In this document: positions 45,452 to 56,077 of the stretch, piece by piece
Position numbering within the stretch: position 1 is the first letter of the stretch
How the letters are laid out: the number at the start of each line of letters is the position of its first letter
NCBI GenBank assembly: GCA_947492575.1
Contig: CANLNK010000004.1
Location: 248,001 to 312,000 of the forward strand
Source of the DNA: an uncultured Thalassotalea sp.
GTDB taxonomy: Bacteria; Pseudomonadota; Gammaproteobacteria; Enterobacterales; Alteromonadaceae
Direction of reading: 5' to 3'
DNA: 64,000 nt
The notes under the pieces: model-generated
What the model was told of the DNA's origin: nothing
What the model saw: the letters and a program-made list of their open reading frames with translations, nothing else
The model's database searches: none
Translations under genes and position numbers: made by a program

Positions 45452-46272
45452 TAATCCGCATTCCCCACTTCGCTAGTTTTAACTGCATTCTTTGCGTTAA
45501 GCCAATAAGCCTCGAGCTGGTCAAGATTATGCTCACTAAAGCCTTTTCCTGACGCAGCTACTTGCGACTCAACCTGCTCAAAACGTTTGCTAAACTTAGC
45601 ATTAGCCGCTCGTAATAAGGCTTCAGGATCTTGTTTTGCATGGCGACACACATTGACGACAGCAAACATTAAGTCGCCAAGCTCTTCAGCTAATCGTTCA
45701 GGCGAAGTGTGAAGTTCCTGCTTTACTTCTTCGACTTCTTCTTCGACTTTTTCAAAGCACTGCTCAATATTTTCCCAATCAAAACCAACATGCGCACATC
45801 GCTTCTGAATCTTGTTGGCCCGAGACAATGCAGGTAATGCGTTAGGAATATCAGCAAGTATACTGATGCTTTCTTTACCACTTTTTTGCTGTCGTTCTTT
45901 TGCTTTCTCGTTTTCCCAATTAGCTTTTATCTCAGCATCCGAACTGAGCGCTGTATCGCCGAATACATGAGGGTGTCGTCGAATCAGTTTTTCACAAATT
46001 GCCGCAACAACATCATCGAAATTAAAAGACTTTTGCTCTTCGCCAAGCTGGCTATAAAACACCACTTGAAATAACAAGTCACCGAGTTCTTTTTCTAACT
46101 CAGTAAAGTCTTGCTGGGCTATTGCTTCTGCGACCTCATATGCTTCCTCAATGGTATGTGGGACAATTGAAGCAAAGTCTTGTTTTAAATCCCAAGGACA
46201 GCCAGTCTCTGGGTCGCGTAACTGCTGCATTATCCACCGTAGTTTATCCATCGATGGTTGTGCCTTTAACAT
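45451..46272 (-). CDS. mazG: nucleoside triphosphate pyrophosphohydrolase MazG
   Basis: MazG hydrolyses NTPs to NMPs and is tied to the stringent response. Two MazG domains show the EExxE-12-28-ExxD pattern: EEAYEVAEAI with ELEKELGDLLF (about 43-66) and EEEVEEVKQEL with LAEELGDLMFAVVN (about 175-205). The TTG at 46275 is less likely than ATG 46272, which has AAGGAG 5 nt upstream (273 residues). Downstream of relA, as in E. coli. Confidence 0.96.
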   Translation of the reverse strand: MLKAQPSMDKLRWIMQQLRDPETGCPWDLKQDFASIVPHTIEEAYEVAEAIAQQDFTELEKELGDLLFQVVFYSQLGEEQKSFNFDDVVAAICEKLIRRHPHVFGDTALSSDAEIKANWENEKAKERQQKSGKESISILADIPNALPALSRANKIQKRCAHVGFDWENIEQCFEKVEEEVEEVKQELHTSPERLAEELGDLMFAVVNVCRHAKQDPEALLRAANAKFSKRFEQVESQVAASGKGFSEHNLDQLEAYWLNAKNAVKTSEVGNAD

Positions 46273-46374
46273 CAAAACTCCTTAGTTATTTTCGATTCGG
46301 CGCACTCTAATTTTGCACTTCTATTGACGTACTAATCTAGTTGTTTAAACAATTGAAAAATATGTAGAAGCAGG

Positions 46375-48573
46375 CTAATGAGAAAGACGCTTCACATCAA
46401 TAATATCATCTAATTGGCGCAACTTAGACAATACGCGATTAAGCATTTCACTATTGGCAATTTCAATAGTAAAGCTCATGCGCGTTGTCTGTTTAAACTT
46501 GTCACTATGGCTCGCCATACCGGCGATTAAAATGCGCTCATTAGCAATGATTGTCGAAATATCTCTAAGTAAACCATGACGATCGGTTGCTGTTACTTGA
46601 AGCGTTGCTTGATAAGACTTTTGCTGCTCTTCGCCCCATTGCACTTCAATTTCACGCTCAGGGCTTTGCTCTAGTGATTTAGCCAATTGCTCACAGTCAG
46701 CTCGATGAACAGAAATGCCTCTTCCTTGGGTAATAAATCCGAGTATTTCATCGCCAGGCACAGGTAAACAACACTTCGCCATGTGTGTCATCAAGTTACC
46801 AACACCAGAAACGAATACCGCATCGCCACTAACAGGCTTTTTCTGTGAGCTTTGCTGTTTTATTAGCGACTGCGGATCAATTTCCTCCTCTGGCTGCGCT
46901 TTACCGTATTGCTGGACTAGGAAATTCACAACCTGTTGCAAACGCGCGTTGCCCGAGCCAATCGCCGCGTGTAAATCTTCAACATTGCCGACATTAAAAC
47001 GATTAGCGGCTTCTCCAAGCTCTACGCCACTAAGCTCATGTTTAGCAAGCTCTGCATCAAGTAGTGATTTGCCTTGCTCTACATGCTTATCTCGGTCGAG
47101 CAATTTAAAGAAGTGAGAAACCTTTGCGCGAGCTCTTGCCGAATGCACATAGCCCAGATTAGGGTTTAACCAATCGCGACTTGGGTTAGGTTGTTTACTA
47201 GTAAGTATTTCAACTTGATCACCGGTTTGCAGCTGATATGTAAATGGAACAATACGGCCAAACACTTTAGCACCGATACAACAGTGCCCTACATTGGAAT
47301 GAATATAGTAGGCAAAATCTAGAGGCGTTGACCCAACAGGCAAATCGATAACGTCACCATTTGGTGTGAATGCATAGATGCGATCTTCAAAAACCTGACT
47401 ACGCAGCTCATCAATCATTTCTCCGCTTTCAGAGACATCCTCCTGCCACTGAAGAATTTTTCTAAGCCATTCAATTTTTTCATCAAACCCCGAGGTTTTA
47501 CCGTGTGCACTACCTTCTTTGTAACGCCAGTGCGCGGCAACACCCAGTTCAGCATCTTGATGCATTTGCTCAGTACGAATTTGAATTTCTACTGACTTGC
47601 CTTGTGGCCCAAGCACCACAGTATGAATCGACTGGTAACCGTTTGGTTTTGGCGTCGCCACATAATCGTCAAACTCATTGGGTAAGTGTTGCCAATTGGT
47701 ATGAACGACACCAAGCGCGGCGTAGCAATCTTGGAGACGGTCAGCAATGATACGCACAGCTCGCACATCAAATAACTGTTCAAAGTCTAGTGACTTCTTC
47801 TGCATTTTTTTCCAAATGCTGTAGATGTGCTTGGGACGGCCATATACCGTCGCTTTTACTTGTTCTGATTCAAGTTTTTGCTGCAAGCTAGAGACAAAGT
47901 CAGTCATATACTGCTCGCGATCTAAACGCTTACCATCTAACCAACTGGCAATTTTTTTATAGCTTTCAGGATGCAGGTAACGAAAGGCAATATCCTCTAG
48001 CTCCCACTTCAATTGACCGATACCAAGGCGGTTAGCAAGTGGGGCATAGATATTGGACGTTTCTTTGGCTGCCAATACGCGAATGTCTTCATCGCTATTT
48101 TTTACCATGCGCAAATAGCATAGACGCTCAGCAAGCTTGATTACCACTGCGCGCACGTCTTCCACCATGGCGAGTAACATGCGACGGATATTGTCTACTT
48201 GATTGGCTGCAACCTTATTAGTTTGCGTTTGTTGTAAGGTCTTAATCGCCTGCATCTGCTGAACACCCTTACACAACATGTAAATGCTTTTGCCAAACTC
48301 TTCTTTGGCATCATCGAGGAGCAGATTTTTGCTATCGATAAGCGGGATTAACATCGCCGCACACAGTGAATCACTATCAAGGTTTAGTTCTGCCAAGATC
48401 TCTACCATTTCACGTGATTTTGTTAGCTGTTCACTGTTCTCATCAAACTTGTCTTCAATACGCTGCCAAACATCGCGCAAGGCAGACGCTTTGCTTTCAT
48501 TAATGTCTAATGTTTGTAGCCAGTCATCAATACTGATAGCTGACATTTGATGAGATTTACGTACCGATACCAT
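46375..48573 (-). CDS. relA: GTP pyrophosphokinase RelA
   Basis: Ribosome-associated (p)ppGpp synthetase of 732 residues. N-terminal HD domain is degenerate (no HD pair near LNLDSDSLCAAMLIPLI), so the protein is synthetase-only. The synthetase domain (about 235-385) has the EFDD motif, DYVATPKPNGYQSIHTVVLG and EIQIRTEQMHQDAELGVAAHWRYKEG, followed by TGS (about 400-470, VFEDRIYAFTPNGDVIDLP) and a C-terminal ACT domain. AAGGA lies 8 nt before the ATG. Located between rlmD and mazG. Confidence 0.97.
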   Translation of the reverse strand: MVSVRKSHQMSAISIDDWLQTLDINESKASALRDVWQRIEDKFDENSEQLTKSREMVEILAELNLDSDSLCAAMLIPLIDSKNLLLDDAKEEFGKSIYMLCKGVQQMQAIKTLQQTQTNKVAANQVDNIRRMLLAMVEDVRAVVIKLAERLCYLRMVKNSDEDIRVLAAKETSNIYAPLANRLGIGQLKWELEDIAFRYLHPESYKKIASWLDGKRLDREQYMTDFVSSLQQKLESEQVKATVYGRPKHIYSIWKKMQKKSLDFEQLFDVRAVRIIADRLQDCYAALGVVHTNWQHLPNEFDDYVATPKPNGYQSIHTVVLGPQGKSVEIQIRTEQMHQDAELGVAAHWRYKEGSAHGKTSGFDEKIEWLRKILQWQEDVSESGEMIDELRSQVFEDRIYAFTPNGDVIDLPVGSTPLDFAYYIHSNVGHCCIGAKVFGRIVPFTYQLQTGDQVEILTSKQPNPSRDWLNPNLGYVHSARARAKVSHFFKLLDRDKHVEQGKSLLDAELAKHELSGVELGEAANRFNVGNVEDLHAAIGSGNARLQQVVNFLVQQYGKAQPEEEIDPQSLIKQQSSQKKPVSGDAVFVSGVGNLMTHMAKCCLPVPGDEILGFITQGRGISVHRADCEQLAKSLEQSPEREIEVQWGEEQQKSYQATLQVTATDRHGLLRDISTIIANERILIAGMASHSDKFKQTTRMSFTIEIANSEMLNRVLSKLRQLDDIIDVKRLSH

Positions 48574-48617
48574 CGAAAATCCTTCGAAAAATTAATATTC
48601 CACACAACCAAGAAGCA

Positions 48618-49979
48618 CTACCTTGCTTCTCGCTCAAACAGTACCATAGTTTCAACGTGTTTTGTTTGACTAAACATGTCAATTAAACCAACTTTTTTCA
48701 GCTGGTATCCACCATCAATCAAAATTTTAGCATCACGAGCCAAAGTGCTCGGTTCACAACTAACATATAGAATCTTTTCAGCATCGAGAGACAAAACTTG
48801 CTGGCATGCTTGTTCTGCCCCTGCACGAGCCGGATCTAACAGCACTTTATCAAATTTATGTTGGCGCCAAGGCTGGTGTTGCCAATCACTATTAAGATCA
48901 ATTTGGTAGAATCGAGCGTTATCAAGGGCATTACTGGCGGCATTTTCCGAAGCTTGCACAACCATAGTATCAACACCTTCCACACCAATGACATTGCTCA
49001 CTTGCTCTGCAATCGGGAGCGAAAAATTACCGATACCGCAAAACAAATCGAGTACCTGTTCGCCTTCCTCCAAGGAGAGCCAATCGATTGCTTGCGCCAC
49101 CATCGCCTGATTCACAGACGGATTAACTTGAATAAAGCTGTTAGGGCTAAATGACAGTGTTTGGTTTAACAAATCATAACTCAGCGACATATCGGAATTG
49201 TCGTCGCTTGCAGACAAAAAGCTAACACCACTACCGTCATCTAATAGCACTCGACAGCCCAGCTTTTTCTCAAAAAATTGCCATGCACTAATAGAAGCTG
49301 TAGACAGTTTTCGTAATACGCGAAGTACAACAGTTGTTTGTTGCCCAGAAATAACTTCAATATGCCCTAACGCTTCAGCTTGATTTGCCTCAGATAGCGT
49401 TTCTCTTATCAGCGAAAATACGTCATCAAAAACAGGCAGTAAAGTCTTACATTCATTAATATCTGTTAAGGTATTTGAAGACTTTTTTCTGAAACCAACA
49501 ATCGCTTGGCCTAGTTTATTGTACTGAATCCCAATACGTGCCTTACGCCTATATTGCCATGGTTCTGCAGTTACTGGATTAGCCCAGTTAAGTTCGCTGA
49601 TACCTTGGCGAGAAAATAGCTCACCAACTTTTTGTTGCTTGAAACTCAGCTGTCCCTCATGTGATAAATGCTGTAAATCACAGCCGCCACATTGGTAATA
49701 GTGCTGACACTTGGGTTTGACCCTATCTTTCGAAACGTTGGTAACTTTTTGCGCTTTCGCTCTAATGAGTTTACTGTTTTGTTCCAATACTTTAGCCGCA
49801 ACTTTTTCCCCCACCAGGCTATTTTCAACAAACACTGACTTCTTTTGATATCTTCCGACGCCTACGCCATTAATATCAAGGCGACCTATTTCAAGGCTAA
49901 TCACTTTACCAACTAAATTGGCGTTAGTAGGTCCCTTGCCCTGCCCTGTCGATTTAACACCTTTGAAAATTTTTGCCAT
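48618..49979 (-). CDS. rlmD: 23S rRNA (uracil(1939)-C5)-methyltransferase RlmD
   Basis: Methylates U1939 of 23S rRNA. TRAM domain (about 22-78), [4Fe-4S] cysteines in KCQHYYQCGGCDLQHL and the later CKTLLPV, SAM-binding LDLFCGIGNFSLPIA, and the catalytic cysteine in LYVSCEPSTLARD. Start ATG 49979 with GAGG 9 nt upstream (453 residues); the open frame to TTG 49994 is not needed. Divergent from barA, with about 100 bp between starts. Confidence 0.96.
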   Translation of the reverse strand: MAKIFKGVKSTGQGKGPTNANLVGKVISLEIGRLDINGVGVGRYQKKSVFVENSLVGEKVAAKVLEQNSKLIRAKAQKVTNVSKDRVKPKCQHYYQCGGCDLQHLSHEGQLSFKQQKVGELFSRQGISELNWANPVTAEPWQYRRKARIGIQYNKLGQAIVGFRKKSSNTLTDINECKTLLPVFDDVFSLIRETLSEANQAEALGHIEVISGQQTTVVLRVLRKLSTASISAWQFFEKKLGCRVLLDDGSGVSFLSASDDNSDMSLSYDLLNQTLSFSPNSFIQVNPSVNQAMVAQAIDWLSLEEGEQVLDLFCGIGNFSLPIAEQVSNVIGVEGVDTMVVQASENAASNALDNARFYQIDLNSDWQHQPWRQHKFDKVLLDPARAGAEQACQQVLSLDAEKILYVSCEPSTLARDAKILIDGGYQLKKVGLIDMFSQTKHVETMVLFEREAR

Positions 49980-50079
49980 AAAGCTAAGCCTCAACAGAAA
50001 AGTTCGCTACAAATTTGTATGGCGATATGCCATCATAGCAATAGAAACAAAGGATTTTACACTAAAGCCACGCGGAAAA

Positions 50080-52863
50080 ATGCAGAAAATAAGTCTTAAA
50101 GACTGGGTTGTATTACTTACCATTGTACCGACGACATTTATCGGCCTAGGTATCGGTGGTTACTTTTCCTATAACCGCTACGTTGAGCTCGACAGTGTTC
50201 TAGGCGTTCGCGCACAAAGTATCCTTGAACCTATTGCTATTGTCGCAGTTGACCCTATTCTGGAAAAAGATCGAGAAATTCTACGTAGGCTTATTGGCAC
50301 TGTTCATCGAAACCATTCCGATATCATAAAAAACATCACCATCTTCACTGCCGACAATCAAATCTTCGTTACCAGTGCTTATCACGGTGATATCGGTTTG
50401 ATGCGCCTCAAACCAGGTCAAGTCATGCCCGCGCAAACAGCTGTTGAGGAATCGGGAAAGTATTCAATATTTCGCACCCCAATTTTTAATGAAAGACAGC
50501 AACTCACGCCCCGCAGTATTTATGACAACGCTCTCGGCTATATCACTATTCAAGTGGACCGCAACCAAGTTGGCTTTCAACAACAAAGCCAACTAATTAT
50601 TGCGTTAGCCATCGTCTTCTTTGGTTCGCTAATAAGTGCCATCTTCGCACTAAGAATGATTAAGAACGTAACAAGGCCCGTAAACTCGATGGTACAAGCG
50701 GTAGACCGTATTCGTGAGGGCAAGCTCGAAAGCAGGGTAAGCGGACAATTGATTGGTGAGCTTAACTTCTTGAAAAATGGTATTAACGCGATGGCACAAA
50801 GCCTTGGTGATTACCATGATGAAATGCAACGAAGTGTCGACCAAGCGACTGTCGACTTACGCGAAAGTTTAGAGCAGTTCGAAATACAAAACGTTGAACT
50901 TGATATTGCCAAAAGAAAAGCGCAAGAAGCCAACAAAGTTAAGTCAGAATTCTTAGCCAATATGAGTCACGAGTTACGGACACCGCTTAATGGTGTCATT
51001 GGCTTTACCCGTCAGGTGTTAAAGACACCGCTGACAGAAACACAACGTGACTACCTTCAAACCATTGAGCGCTCAGCAAACAACTTATTGGCAATCATCA
51101 ATGATATTCTAGATTTCTCAAAACTCGACGCTGGTAAAATGGTCATTGAAAATATTCCATTTGCACTGCGCGAATCGCTCGAAGAAACATTGACACTATT
51201 AGCACCAAGTGCCCATAAGAAGAATATCGAACTGTCGCTTCGTATCGCTCAACACTTACCCGACTCATTAATCGGCGATGCGATGAGAATTAAGCAGGTT
51301 CTCATCAACTTAGCCAACAACGCGATCAAATTCACAGAAAAAGGCTCTGTATGTATTGACGTTGATACTGAAAGATTGGAAAACAACAGCGCAGTATTTA
51401 AAGTCACCGTTGTTGATACAGGTATCGGGATGAATAGCGAGCAGCAGCAAACTATCTTCGAGGCCTTTGGACAAGCAGACAAGAGTGTTACTCGCCTTTA
51501 TGGCGGTACAGGGCTTGGCTTAGTTATTTCGCAACGGCTAGCAAGAGAAATGAAGGGCGACATTGGATTTATCAGTGAAGAGCGCCGAGGCTCAACATTC
51601 TGGTTTAACTTCGAATGTGAGATCAACCCAGTCTCCCTTACACAACCAATCCAAGTGAATGAGCTTGCCGATAAATCGGTATTATATCTAGAGCCTCATA
51701 CCCACGGACGAATAGCGACCAGCGATATACTGTCCAGCTGGCAAATGACTGTTATGCCTGTTGAAAGCTTAGCTGAACTAAGCAACGCGATAGAACAACA
51801 AGATAGTTACGATTATGCACTCATAAGCCACGATGTAACACCTGCATCACTTGCTGATCTAAAAGCACTGATAAACACACTTAAAGAAAAAGTCGGCTCA
51901 GTACACTTAGCGATTAATAGTAATTCACCTAATTTACAAGAAGCCCTTATTGCAAGTGGAGCCGCTAGTTGTCTAAGTAAACCGATTACACCAGCAAGAC
52001 TTGCTAAGGCCTTGTTGCCAGCGGATAACGCACCTCTTGCAATTACCTCACAGACAGTTGATCACAAGGTGCCTATTAAAGTCCTCGCAGTGGACGACAA
52101 CGACGCAAACCTAAAATTAATCAAAGCACTGTTATCAGAGCAGGTACAGGAAGTGATTACTGCGAGTAATGGCGAAGAAGCCCTGACGCTTTGTAAAAGT
52201 GAGAAATTCGCGTTGATCTTTATGGATATTCAGATGCCAGTGATGGATGGTGTAACGGCCTTAGGTCATATCAAATCCAGTACTTTTAACGATCAAACAC
52301 CTATTATTGCAGTGACAGCGCATGCTCTTAGTGGTGAGAAAGAAAAACTTCTCACCGAAGGTTTTAGCTCTTACATGACAAAACCAATCGATGAGACCAT
52401 GCTGAAGCACACTATCTACGAATATTGTGACTTAGAGTTGCTGAGTGCACCGACGATTGCAGAACAATTTGTAGCCGTTAGCAAAACCATCGACATACAA
52501 GCAGAAGCTATCGACTGGCAACTTGCCTTGTCTCGCACGGGGAATAAAGTACACCTAGCAAAGGACATGCTATCAGGACTAGTGAAAAGCTTGCCAGAGT
52601 TAAAACATCAAATAGAAGATGCAATTACCTGCCAAGACAATGAACAAGCGCAAATGCTGATACACAAGCTCAATGGAGCATGTTGTTACACTGGAGTGCC
52701 AGCTTTAGGCAAGGTTGCACAGCAAATTGAAACCCAGCTAAAACAACAACATACGTTGGATGATTTAGAGCCAGAATTTTTTGAATTGTTTGAGCGAATA
52801 GAGTGTGTACTCGAAGAGGCGCCAAGAGTCATTAATGACGTAGAAATGCTCGAAGATGTGTAA
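50080..52863 (+). CDS. barA: hybrid sensor histidine kinase BarA
   Basis: BarA phosphorylates UvrY/GacA-type regulators that control CsrB-like small RNAs. 927 residues: membrane segment (about 7-29), periplasmic sensor, second membrane segment, HAMP (about 195-245), HisKA with His297 in MSHELRTPLNGVIGF, HATPase (GGTGLGLVISQRL), receiver with Asp716 in FMDIQMPVMDG, and Hpt with His862 in LIHKLNGACC. CGGAAAA precedes the ATG; the earlier frame to 49918 overlaps rlmD and is ignored. The relA-rlmD-barA neighbourhood matches E. coli. Confidence 0.95.
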   Translation: MQKISLKDWVVLLTIVPTTFIGLGIGGYFSYNRYVELDSVLGVRAQSILEPIAIVAVDPILEKDREILRRLIGTVHRNHSDIIKNITIFTADNQIFVTSAYHGDIGLMRLKPGQVMPAQTAVEESGKYSIFRTPIFNERQQLTPRSIYDNALGYITIQVDRNQVGFQQQSQLIIALAIVFFGSLISAIFALRMIKNVTRPVNSMVQAVDRIREGKLESRVSGQLIGELNFLKNGINAMAQSLGDYHDEMQRSVDQATVDLRESLEQFEIQNVELDIAKRKAQEANKVKSEFLANMSHELRTPLNGVIGFTRQVLKTPLTETQRDYLQTIERSANNLLAIINDILDFSKLDAGKMVIENIPFALRESLEETLTLLAPSAHKKNIELSLRIAQHLPDSLIGDAMRIKQVLINLANNAIKFTEKGSVCIDVDTERLENNSAVFKVTVVDTGIGMNSEQQQTIFEAFGQADKSVTRLYGGTGLGLVISQRLAREMKGDIGFISEERRGSTFWFNFECEINPVSLTQPIQVNELADKSVLYLEPHTHGRIATSDILSSWQMTVMPVESLAELSNAIEQQDSYDYALISHDVTPASLADLKALINTLKEKVGSVHLAINSNSPNLQEALIASGAASCLSKPITPARLAKALLPADNAPLAITSQTVDHKVPIKVLAVDDNDANLKLIKALLSEQVQEVITASNGEEALTLCKSEKFALIFMDIQMPVMDGVTALGHIKSSTFNDQTPIIAVTAHALSGEKEKLLTEGFSSYMTKPIDETMLKHTIYEYCDLELLSAPTIAEQFVAVSKTIDIQAEAIDWQLALSRTGNKVHLAKDMLSGLVKSLPELKHQIEDAITCQDNEQAQMLIHKLNGACCYTGVPALGKVAQQIETQLKQQHTLDDLEPEFFELFERIECVLEEAPRVINDVEMLEDV

Positions 52864-52877
52864 CCGTTGTCACTAAG

Positions 52878-53126
52878 TTAATCGCGAATAACAATATCTG
52901 GAGATGTGTCTATATCGCCCTCTTCTGAGATTGTTGCGATACCTCCATTACAGGTAAGCACAGCTAATCTCCCGGCCTCACTGCTACGCACAAACTGGAG
53001 CTCATAACCAAACTTTCCTAAACTACTCGCAGAGAACTTTTGTGCCAAAGACAACTTTGACCACCAAACTGAGTGCTCTGGCTGAACGCCACGCCTTTCT
53101 ATTAATGCCTTTCTTTCCGCTTGCAT
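52878..53126 (-). CDS. small hypothetical protein
   Basis: An 82-residue soluble protein I do not recognise (MQAERKALIERRGVQPEHSV, then LAVLTCNGGIATISEEGDID). It has an aromatic pair in VWWSKLSL and ends in acidic and hydrophobic residues. AAGG about 9 nt before the ATG at 53126 supports it; a TTG at 53144 is the alternative. Convergent with barA, 14 nt apart. Confidence 0.6.
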   Translation of the reverse strand: MQAERKALIERRGVQPEHSVWWSKLSLAQKFSASSLGKFGYELQFVRSSEAGRLAVLTCNGGIATISEEGDIDTSPDIVIRD

Positions 53127-53357
53127 AACTACAACCTTTTTCAAACTGTCAGAATGCCTAATTAAAGTATAACTGATGAATAAATGTTCACCAGTTACAA
53201 AGCTTAGTTTTGTTTGATTTTACGTAGATCTTGTTGAAACGGTTTAACTTTTAAATCTAAAAGTCGCTATAAAACCGATTGAGTTTGAAGAGATACTGTC
53301 TTGGTTGATGTCATAGCTATAACATCAACTAATAAGAAGAAGAGGTGCTTATTAAGT

Positions 53358-53741
53358 CTATCTCTTGGATAAAACAACAAACGCTAGAGCGTAATGCTTC
53401 TCATCAGAAATAGAGATGTGCCAGTTATCTGCCCCTTTTTCCGAGGCTTTGGTCAATGCCACATCAGTCAGCATTAAATGTGGCGCGCCAAATTCGTCAT
53501 TATCGATATGAAAGTGCTGAAAAGAAACTCCAGCAGCAATGCCTGTACCTAACGACTTAGCAGCAGCCTCTTTGGCTGCCCAACGCTTAGCCAGAAAATG
53601 GTCGGGCTGGTTGTGTGCTTGGTATTGCTCAAGCTCTATAGGCGTTAGCACTCGCTGAGCTAATCGAGATTTTGCCCCCTCAGCCATTTGAGCGATACGG
53701 GATACTTCAACAATATCAGTACCAACGCCAACAACCGACAC
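53358..53741 (-). CDS. acpS: holo-[acyl-carrier-protein] synthase
   Basis: Transfers phosphopantetheine from CoA to acyl carrier protein. The 127 residues begin with VGVGTDIVEVSRI (metal-binding Asp) and contain FLAKRWAAKEAAAKSLGTGI (catalytic Glu region). GTG start overlaps the pdxJ stop (TAGTG). Last gene of the rnc-era-recO-pdxJ-acpS run, as in E. coli. Confidence 0.97.
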   Translation of the reverse strand: MSVVGVGTDIVEVSRIAQMAEGAKSRLAQRVLTPIELEQYQAHNQPDHFLAKRWAAKEAAAKSLGTGIAAGVSFQHFHIDNDEFGAPHLMLTDVALTKASEKGADNWHISISDEKHYALAFVVLSKR

Positions 53742-54472
53742 TAGGCTCTTGCCTCAAGCATCAGGCGTTTCATATCGCGTGTTGCCTTTTCTAATCCATC
53801 AATAGCCGCTCGAGCGATAATTGCATGGCCAATATTCAGCTCAATAATTTCAGGGATAGCAGCGATAGGTTTTACATTATGGTAATGAAGACCATGGCCA
53901 GCATTAACCTTTAACCCAATACTAGCCGCATATTCAATACCTTTAGTTAGACGCTCAAGCTCTTCTGCTTGTGCTTCTTCTGACTCTGCTTCAGCGTACT
54001 GGCCCGTATGAATTTCAATATATGGGGCACCTGCGGCTTTTGCTGCGTCGATTTGTTCTGTCTCTGCATCAATGAACAAACTTACTAAAATGTTTTCATC
54101 AGCCAGCCTTGTTGTCGCTGCGGTTATTTTTTCTAACTGCCCTGCGACATCTAAACCACCTTCGGTAGTCAACTCTTCCCGCTTCTCAGGCACTAAACAG
54201 CAAAATACCGGCTTTACTTCACACGCAATATCTAGCATTTCATCGGTAACAGCCATCTCCAAATTCATACGTGTTTGCAGTGTCTCTTTCATTACATAAA
54301 CATCGCGATCTTGGATATGACGGCGGTCTTCTCTTAGATGGATAGTGATACCGTCAGCACCAGCATGTTCAGCCACGCTCGCCGCATGAACTGGATCTGG
54401 GTATGTTGTGCCACGCGCTTGACGCAATGTAGCAATGTGATCAACGTTAACGCCGAGTAAAATGTCCTTCAT
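53741..54472 (-). CDS. pdxJ: pyridoxine 5'-phosphate synthase
   Basis: Condenses 1-deoxyxylulose 5-phosphate with 3-amino-2-oxopropyl phosphate to form pyridoxine phosphate. Family motifs: [48 protein letters not shown] and [11 protein letters not shown]. The ATG at 54472 gives 243 residues, the E. coli length; the frame open to 54526 overlaps recO and is not needed. Confidence 0.98.
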   Translation of the reverse strand: MKDILLGVNVDHIATLRQARGTTYPDPVHAASVAEHAGADGITIHLREDRRHIQDRDVYVMKETLQTRMNLEMAVTDEMLDIACEVKPVFCCLVPEKREELTTEGGLDVAGQLEKITAATTRLADENILVSLFIDAETEQIDAAKAAGAPYIEIHTGQYAEAESEEAQAEELERLTKGIEYAASIGLKVNAGHGLHYHNVKPIAAIPEIIELNIGHAIIARAAIDGLEKATRDMKRLMLEARA

Positions 54473-54482
54473 AATTGTTATC

Positions 54483-55157
54483 TCACTTTTCAAATAACTT
54501 ACGGCTATTGAGAGGCTTATTACCAAGTAACTGATTAATCAATTGCCTCATTAATTGTTTTGCCGTTAACAACACTTGAGGGTTGTCGTAATGGGAATTA
54601 CCTAAGCCGAGCAATAGTGATTTTTTATAACCTTGTGCTTCATTAGCAACCGAATAAAATCCTTGCTCAAAATCGAATGCGATAAAGTCGCTAGTGCACT
54701 GCGACACTTGAGAGAAATCTAGCGAAAGTCCCAACTCATCGAGCAAAGCCAATTCAAATTGGCGCAAAATAGGCTCTAAGTTATGTCCACTGGCTAACGC
54801 ATTCAACGCAACTGAATAGCTTTCATATATGGCTGGAGCTGGCACAGCTTCAGGTAATAAACGCACCAGTAGCTCGTTGATATAAAAACCGCAATAAAGC
54901 ACCTGTCCATTAAGGACTAAGGACTTTGATGTCGCTTCAATTAAGGTAAGCGATTTTAATTGATGCTTACCTTTGAAACTGATGTTAAGGGGAACAAAAG
55001 GTTGTAGTAGTGCTTTCTTATTCGACTTTTGCGTCTTTCCCGCGTATGCAACGGCTGCAACTTTTCCTTCATCTTGCGTTAAAAATTCAACCAAGACCTT
55101 ATGCTCTTGGTATGGTCTACTATGAAGTAAATAAGCTGCCTGCTCTACGGGAAACAA
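54483..55157 (-). CDS. recO: DNA repair protein RecO
   Basis: RecO anneals complementary DNA and helps load RecA in the RecF pathway. The OB-fold start [30 protein letters not shown] and the later [15 protein letters not shown] and [17 protein letters not shown] fit the family; 224 residues. Starts with TTG, with AGG 7 nt before it, nine nt after era; no ATG is available near this position. Confidence 0.93.
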   Translation of the reverse strand: MFPVEQAAYLLHSRPYQEHKVLVEFLTQDEGKVAAVAYAGKTQKSNKKALLQPFVPLNISFKGKHQLKSLTLIEATSKSLVLNGQVLYCGFYINELLVRLLPEAVPAPAIYESYSVALNALASGHNLEPILRQFELALLDELGLSLDFSQVSQCTSDFIAFDFEQGFYSVANEAQGYKKSLLLGLGNSHYDNPQVLLTAKQLMRQLINQLLGNKPLNSRKLFEK

Positions 55158-55165
55158 TTCAACGC

Positions 55166-56077
55166 CTAGCCTGAGTAATCATCACCATAACCAAGGCTGC
55201 GAAGCGCACGTTCGTCATCAGCCCAACCAGATTTAACTTTCACCCAAGTTTCAAGAAACACTTGCTGCCCAAACAGCTCTTGCATATCACGACGTGCTTC
55301 CTGACCAATCGTTTTCAATCTCTCACCTTTATTACCAATAACCATGCGCTTCTGGCTATTACGCTCAACAAGCACAAGCGCATTAATATGTAATACGCCT
55401 TTTGCATCCTGTTTGAACTGTTCTATCTCAACCGTCGTTGAATAAGGTAACTCGTCACCTGTGAAACGCATTAGCTTTTCACGCATAATTTCTGACGCCA
55501 TAAAACGGCTCGAGCGATCAGTAATGTAGTCTTCAGGGAACCAAAAATCACTCTCTGGTAATGCTTCAAAACACAGCGTTTTGATTTTCTCTACATTGTC
55601 ACCTTTCGATGCTGAAATAGGGACGATTTCTTTAAACTCGTGCATTGCTCCAAGTTTTTGTAAATGCGGCAGTAATGCTTCTTTATCCTGTACATTATCA
55701 ATCTTGTTAATACAAAGAATACAAGGCACACCACTTTGCTTAATTTTCTTAAGTACTAACTCATCATCCGCAGTCCAATGTGTTCCTTCTACAAGGAATA
55801 CAATGAGTTCAACTTCAGCAATAGAACTGCTCGCAGCTCTGTTCATTAATCGGTTAATCGCGCGCTTTTCTTCTGAATGTAAGCCCGGAGTATCAACAAG
55901 TACCGCTTGGTGATTGTCTTCCGTTAATATACCTAGAATACGATGACGAGTCGTTTGTGGTTTACGTGATGTAATACTCACTTTTTGGCCAAGTAAGCTG
56001 TTTAGTAAAGTTGACTTACCGACATTAGGTCTGCCAACAATGGCAATTAGGCCACAATGAGGGTTAGTTGCTGTCAT
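55166..56077 (-). CDS. era: GTPase Era
   Basis: Era binds 16S rRNA and couples ribosome assembly to the cell cycle. GTPase motifs: [12 protein letters not shown] (G1, about 15), DTPGLH (G3) and NKID (G4), then a KH domain (about 205-290) with [19 protein letters not shown]. Overlaps the end of rnc by 14 nt. 303 residues. Confidence 0.97.
   Translation of the reverse strand: MTATNPHCGLIAIVGRPNVGKSTLLNSLLGQKVSITSRKPQTTRHRILGILTEDNHQAVLVDTPGLHSEEKRAINRLMNRAASSSIAEVELIVFLVEGTHWTADDELVLKKIKQSGVPCILCINKIDNVQDKEALLPHLQKLGAMHEFKEIVPISASKGDNVEKIKTLCFEALPESDFWFPEDYITDRSSRFMASEIMREKLMRFTGDELPYSTTVEIEQFKQDAKGVLHINALVLVERNSQKRMVIGNKGERLKTIGQEARRDMQELFGQQVFLETWVKVKSGWADDERALRSLGYGDDYSG

Noticed and set aside
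49918-50079. N-terminal extension of BarA by 54 residues
   Set aside because: Overlaps the start of rlmD and lacks the family start; the ATG at 50080 with its ribosome site begins the BarA alignment.
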